This document shows, one piece after another, positions 62,862-64,000 of a DNA stretch of 64,000 nt. The stretch's first letter is position 1, and each line of letters starts with the position of its first letter. The stretch lies in assembly GCA_016282255.1 (NCBI GenBank), contig JAEEKE010000131.1:1-64000 (forward strand). The letters run 5' to 3'. Below the pieces are notes generated by a model that saw only the letters and a program-made list of their open reading frames with translations, was not told the DNA's origin and did not search any database. Source of the DNA: Bacillota bacterium (GTDB lineage Bacteria; Bacillota; Clostridia; Christensenellales; CAG-138). Position numbers and translations under genes: made by a program.

Positions 62862-62882
62862 ACCATCGGAGGAAACAAAGCC

Positions 62883-63602
62883 ATGTCAATAATGTGCGCC
62901 GTATTCGTGCCCGACGGCATCGTCCTTGCAGCGGACAGCCGTCAGACCATCGGCATTTCCAAAATGCCGAATCCATCCCAGCAGACCCACGGTCAGCCCC
63001 GCGTTTTGAACCGCATGGACAGGCCGAATCAGCCCCCGGTGCAGATGATCTCCCAATCGGACAACGCGCAGAAGATCATGCTTCTGAGCAAGGTAAAAGT
63101 CGGCATTTCCGCCTGCGGCATAGGTATTCTAAACGGCAAGACCGTTTCCGATTTCATCCGCTCCTTCGAGATCGACGTGATCGAAAAGACCGACTCCGTC
63201 ACGGACGTTGCCCATAAGCTGCAGAAATACGCCGCGTCGTTCTTCCCTCAGGTCAATTTCTTCGTCTGCGGGTATGAAGAGGAGGAGCCCTTCGTTTACA
63301 GCGTGAACAAGGAGATAAACCGCAGCAATATGGATAACGGCAAGCTCCGTTACGCTTCCATCTGGTCCGGCGAACAGGCTACGATCTCCAAGCTTCTCAA
63401 CGGCAATCCGCCCATGATAGTCAACCACGCGCTGATGCCGCTCAAGGATGCGATCGATTTCGCGGATTTCCTCATTGATTCCACCATCAAATCCCAGCGC
63501 TTCGAGATGAAGGTCGCGACCTGCGGCGGGCCGATCGATCTGCTCGTTTTGACTAAGGACGAGGCCTTCTGGTACAGGCACAAGATCTTCAAGCCGGCCT
63601 GA
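62883..63602 (+). CDS. Proteasome-fold (Ntn hydrolase-like) protein
   Basis: 239 aa. The N-terminus SIMCAVFVPDGIVLAADSRQT aligns with proteasome beta/HslV starts (TTIVAV..., AADSR). After Met removal Ser is residue 1, D17 and R19 fall at the proteasome positions, and K63 in NAQKI corresponds to K33 after an insertion of about 30 residues rich in Pro, Gln and Met. Further matches: KVGISACGIGILNG, FFVCGYEEEEPFVYSVN and SGEQATISKLLNG. Function unknown; perhaps a self-compartmentalising peptidase. GGAGG is upstream. Confidence 0.7.
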   Translation: MSIMCAVFVPDGIVLAADSRQTIGISKMPNPSQQTHGQPRVLNRMDRPNQPPVQMISQSDNAQKIMLLSKVKVGISACGIGILNGKTVSDFIRSFEIDVIEKTDSVTDVAHKLQKYAASFFPQVNFFVCGYEEEEPFVYSVNKEINRSNMDNGKLRYASIWSGEQATISKLLNGNPPMIVNHALMPLKDAIDFADFLIDSTIKSQRFEMKVATCGGPIDLLVLTKDEAFWYRHKIFKPA

Positions 63603-63633
63603 AATAAGCTATACCGTTTCATTCATAATAAGG

Positions 63634-63671
63634 ACCTTCATGCGTAGAATTTGGCATGAAGGTTTTGTTTT
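63634..63671 (+). terminator. Terminator after the proteasome-fold gene
   Basis: Perfect 10-bp stem ACCTTCATGC/GCATGAAGGT (63634-63643, 63654-63663), 10-nt loop, then TTTGTTTT. The right arm includes the only in-frame ATG of the following gene. Confidence 0.8.
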
Positions 63672-64000
63672 GCAAGAGCAGGAAATATTGCGGTCGGTCG
63701 GAAGAGAAATCAAATTGTAAAGCGGCGTCGGACAGGTCCCTTTTAGGCAAGGTCGGCATACTCGCTCTTTCCAACTTGGCGCTGCAGGTATTATGGTTCT
63801 TCTATCGCTCCATGCTCACAAGGCTTGCGGGCAGCGAAGCGCTCGGCCTTCAGTCGCTCGTTATGCAGATCTATTCGATCATCGTTTCGGTATGCATAAC
63901 GGGTCTCGACGTCGCGATCGTCGCTTTAGGCGCAAAGCTGAAATCAGGCTGCGGGGACAATTCTTTATCCGAATCGGCGGCATACAGAAGGCTGTTCTCG
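63656..64000 (+). CDS. Polysaccharide/lipid flippase, MATE-MurJ/SpoVB-like (5' part)
   Basis: The frame runs off the right edge; 115 codons are seen. From about residue 30 the sequence reads SLLGKVGILALSNLALQVLW, RSMLTRLAGSEALGLQSLV and MQIYSIIVSVCITGLDVAIV, matching the first helices of SpoVB-type oligosaccharidyl-lipid flippases. The only ATG in frame (63656) lies in the preceding terminator stem and has no ribosome-binding site, and a TTG follows at 63665, so the start is uncertain. Confidence 0.7.
   Translation, partial: MKVLFCKSRKYCGRSEEKSNCKAASDRSLLGKVGILALSNLALQVLWFFYRSMLTRLAGSEALGLQSLVMQIYSIIVSVCITGLDVAIVALGAKLKSGCGDNSLSESAAYRRLFS

Noticed and set aside
1-64000. tRNA, rRNA, CRISPR arrays, insertion sequences or prophage
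   Set aside because: No cloverleaf, rRNA-like segment, regular direct-repeat array, transposase or phage gene was seen when reading both strands; a computed scan would be needed to exclude short remnants.

Overview
The window is a dense stretch of bacterial chromosome, about 54% G+C by eye, with short intergenic gaps. I saw no insertion sequence, prophage, CRISPR array, rRNA or tRNA. The gene set points to an anaerobic, Gram-positive-type organism of the Clostridia. Evidence includes an L27 precursor with a cleavable N-terminus next to its Prp protease, a CIRCE-controlled hrcA-grpE-dnaK-dnaJ operon, a PyrR-type leader before a pyrC-K-D-F-E-B-I operon, a DnaD/DnaC helicase-loader pair, two-subunit serine dehydratase, an acyl-CoA dehydrogenase with EtfBA, and several oxygen-sensitive radical-SAM enzymes. 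An uncultured gut Clostridia lineage is my inference; no rRNA is present to settle it.

Layout. 1-2.2 kb: plsX tail, rplU-prp-rpmA, 8-oxoguanine glycosylase. 2.2-6.6 kb (minus): unknown gene, PflX-like radical-SAM protein, sensor kinase and response regulator, divergent from htrA (6.8-8.0 kb). 8-12.1 kb: secreted peptidoglycan-binding protein, pgsA, solute-binding lipoprotein, GNAT, nrdG-type activase. 12.2-17.5 kb: heat-shock operon. 17.5-20.8 kb: MTA/SAH nucleosidase, then a CadC-type repressor, free-standing HMA metallochaperone and Zn/Cd ATPase. 20.9-24.1 kb: bcd-etfB-etfA. 24.2-27.3 kb: three membrane or surface proteins. 27.3-34.4 kb (minus): ilvE, yigZ, aminotransferase, GNAT, hemW, lepA, rpsU. 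34.6-41.8 kb: E2-like acyltransferase with acyl-CoA ligase, zinc-ribbon protein, arcA, sdaAB-sdaAA, TVP38 protein. 41.9-44.5 kb (minus): dnaC, dnaD, DUF1292 protein. 44.7-50.5 kb: pyrimidine operon. 50.6-52.6 kb: unknown gene and galM. 52.6-59.0 kb (minus): phzF, priA, rpoZ, gmk, yicC, secreted serpin. 59.1-64 kb: uvrC, a HAD phosphatase-ROK kinase fusion, a proteasome-fold hydrolase and the start of a flippase gene.

Most transcription units begin with a clear sigma-A-type promoter (TTGACA-like, 17-bp spacer, TATAAT, often with TGn) and end in a GC-rich hairpin with a T-run. In several places the next promoter starts inside or just after the previous terminator. TTG start codons with good ribosome-binding sites are common.

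Most interesting items: the HAD-ROK fusion with a retained internal start site; a proteasome-fold protein whose predicted nucleophile is Ser rather than Thr; an E2-type acyltransferase whose DHRxxDG histidine is Glu, paired with an acyl-CoA ligase; a secreted serpin with an inhibitory-type hinge; and uvrC and ogg genes whose -10 boxes lie so close to the ATG that the mRNAs should be leaderless.
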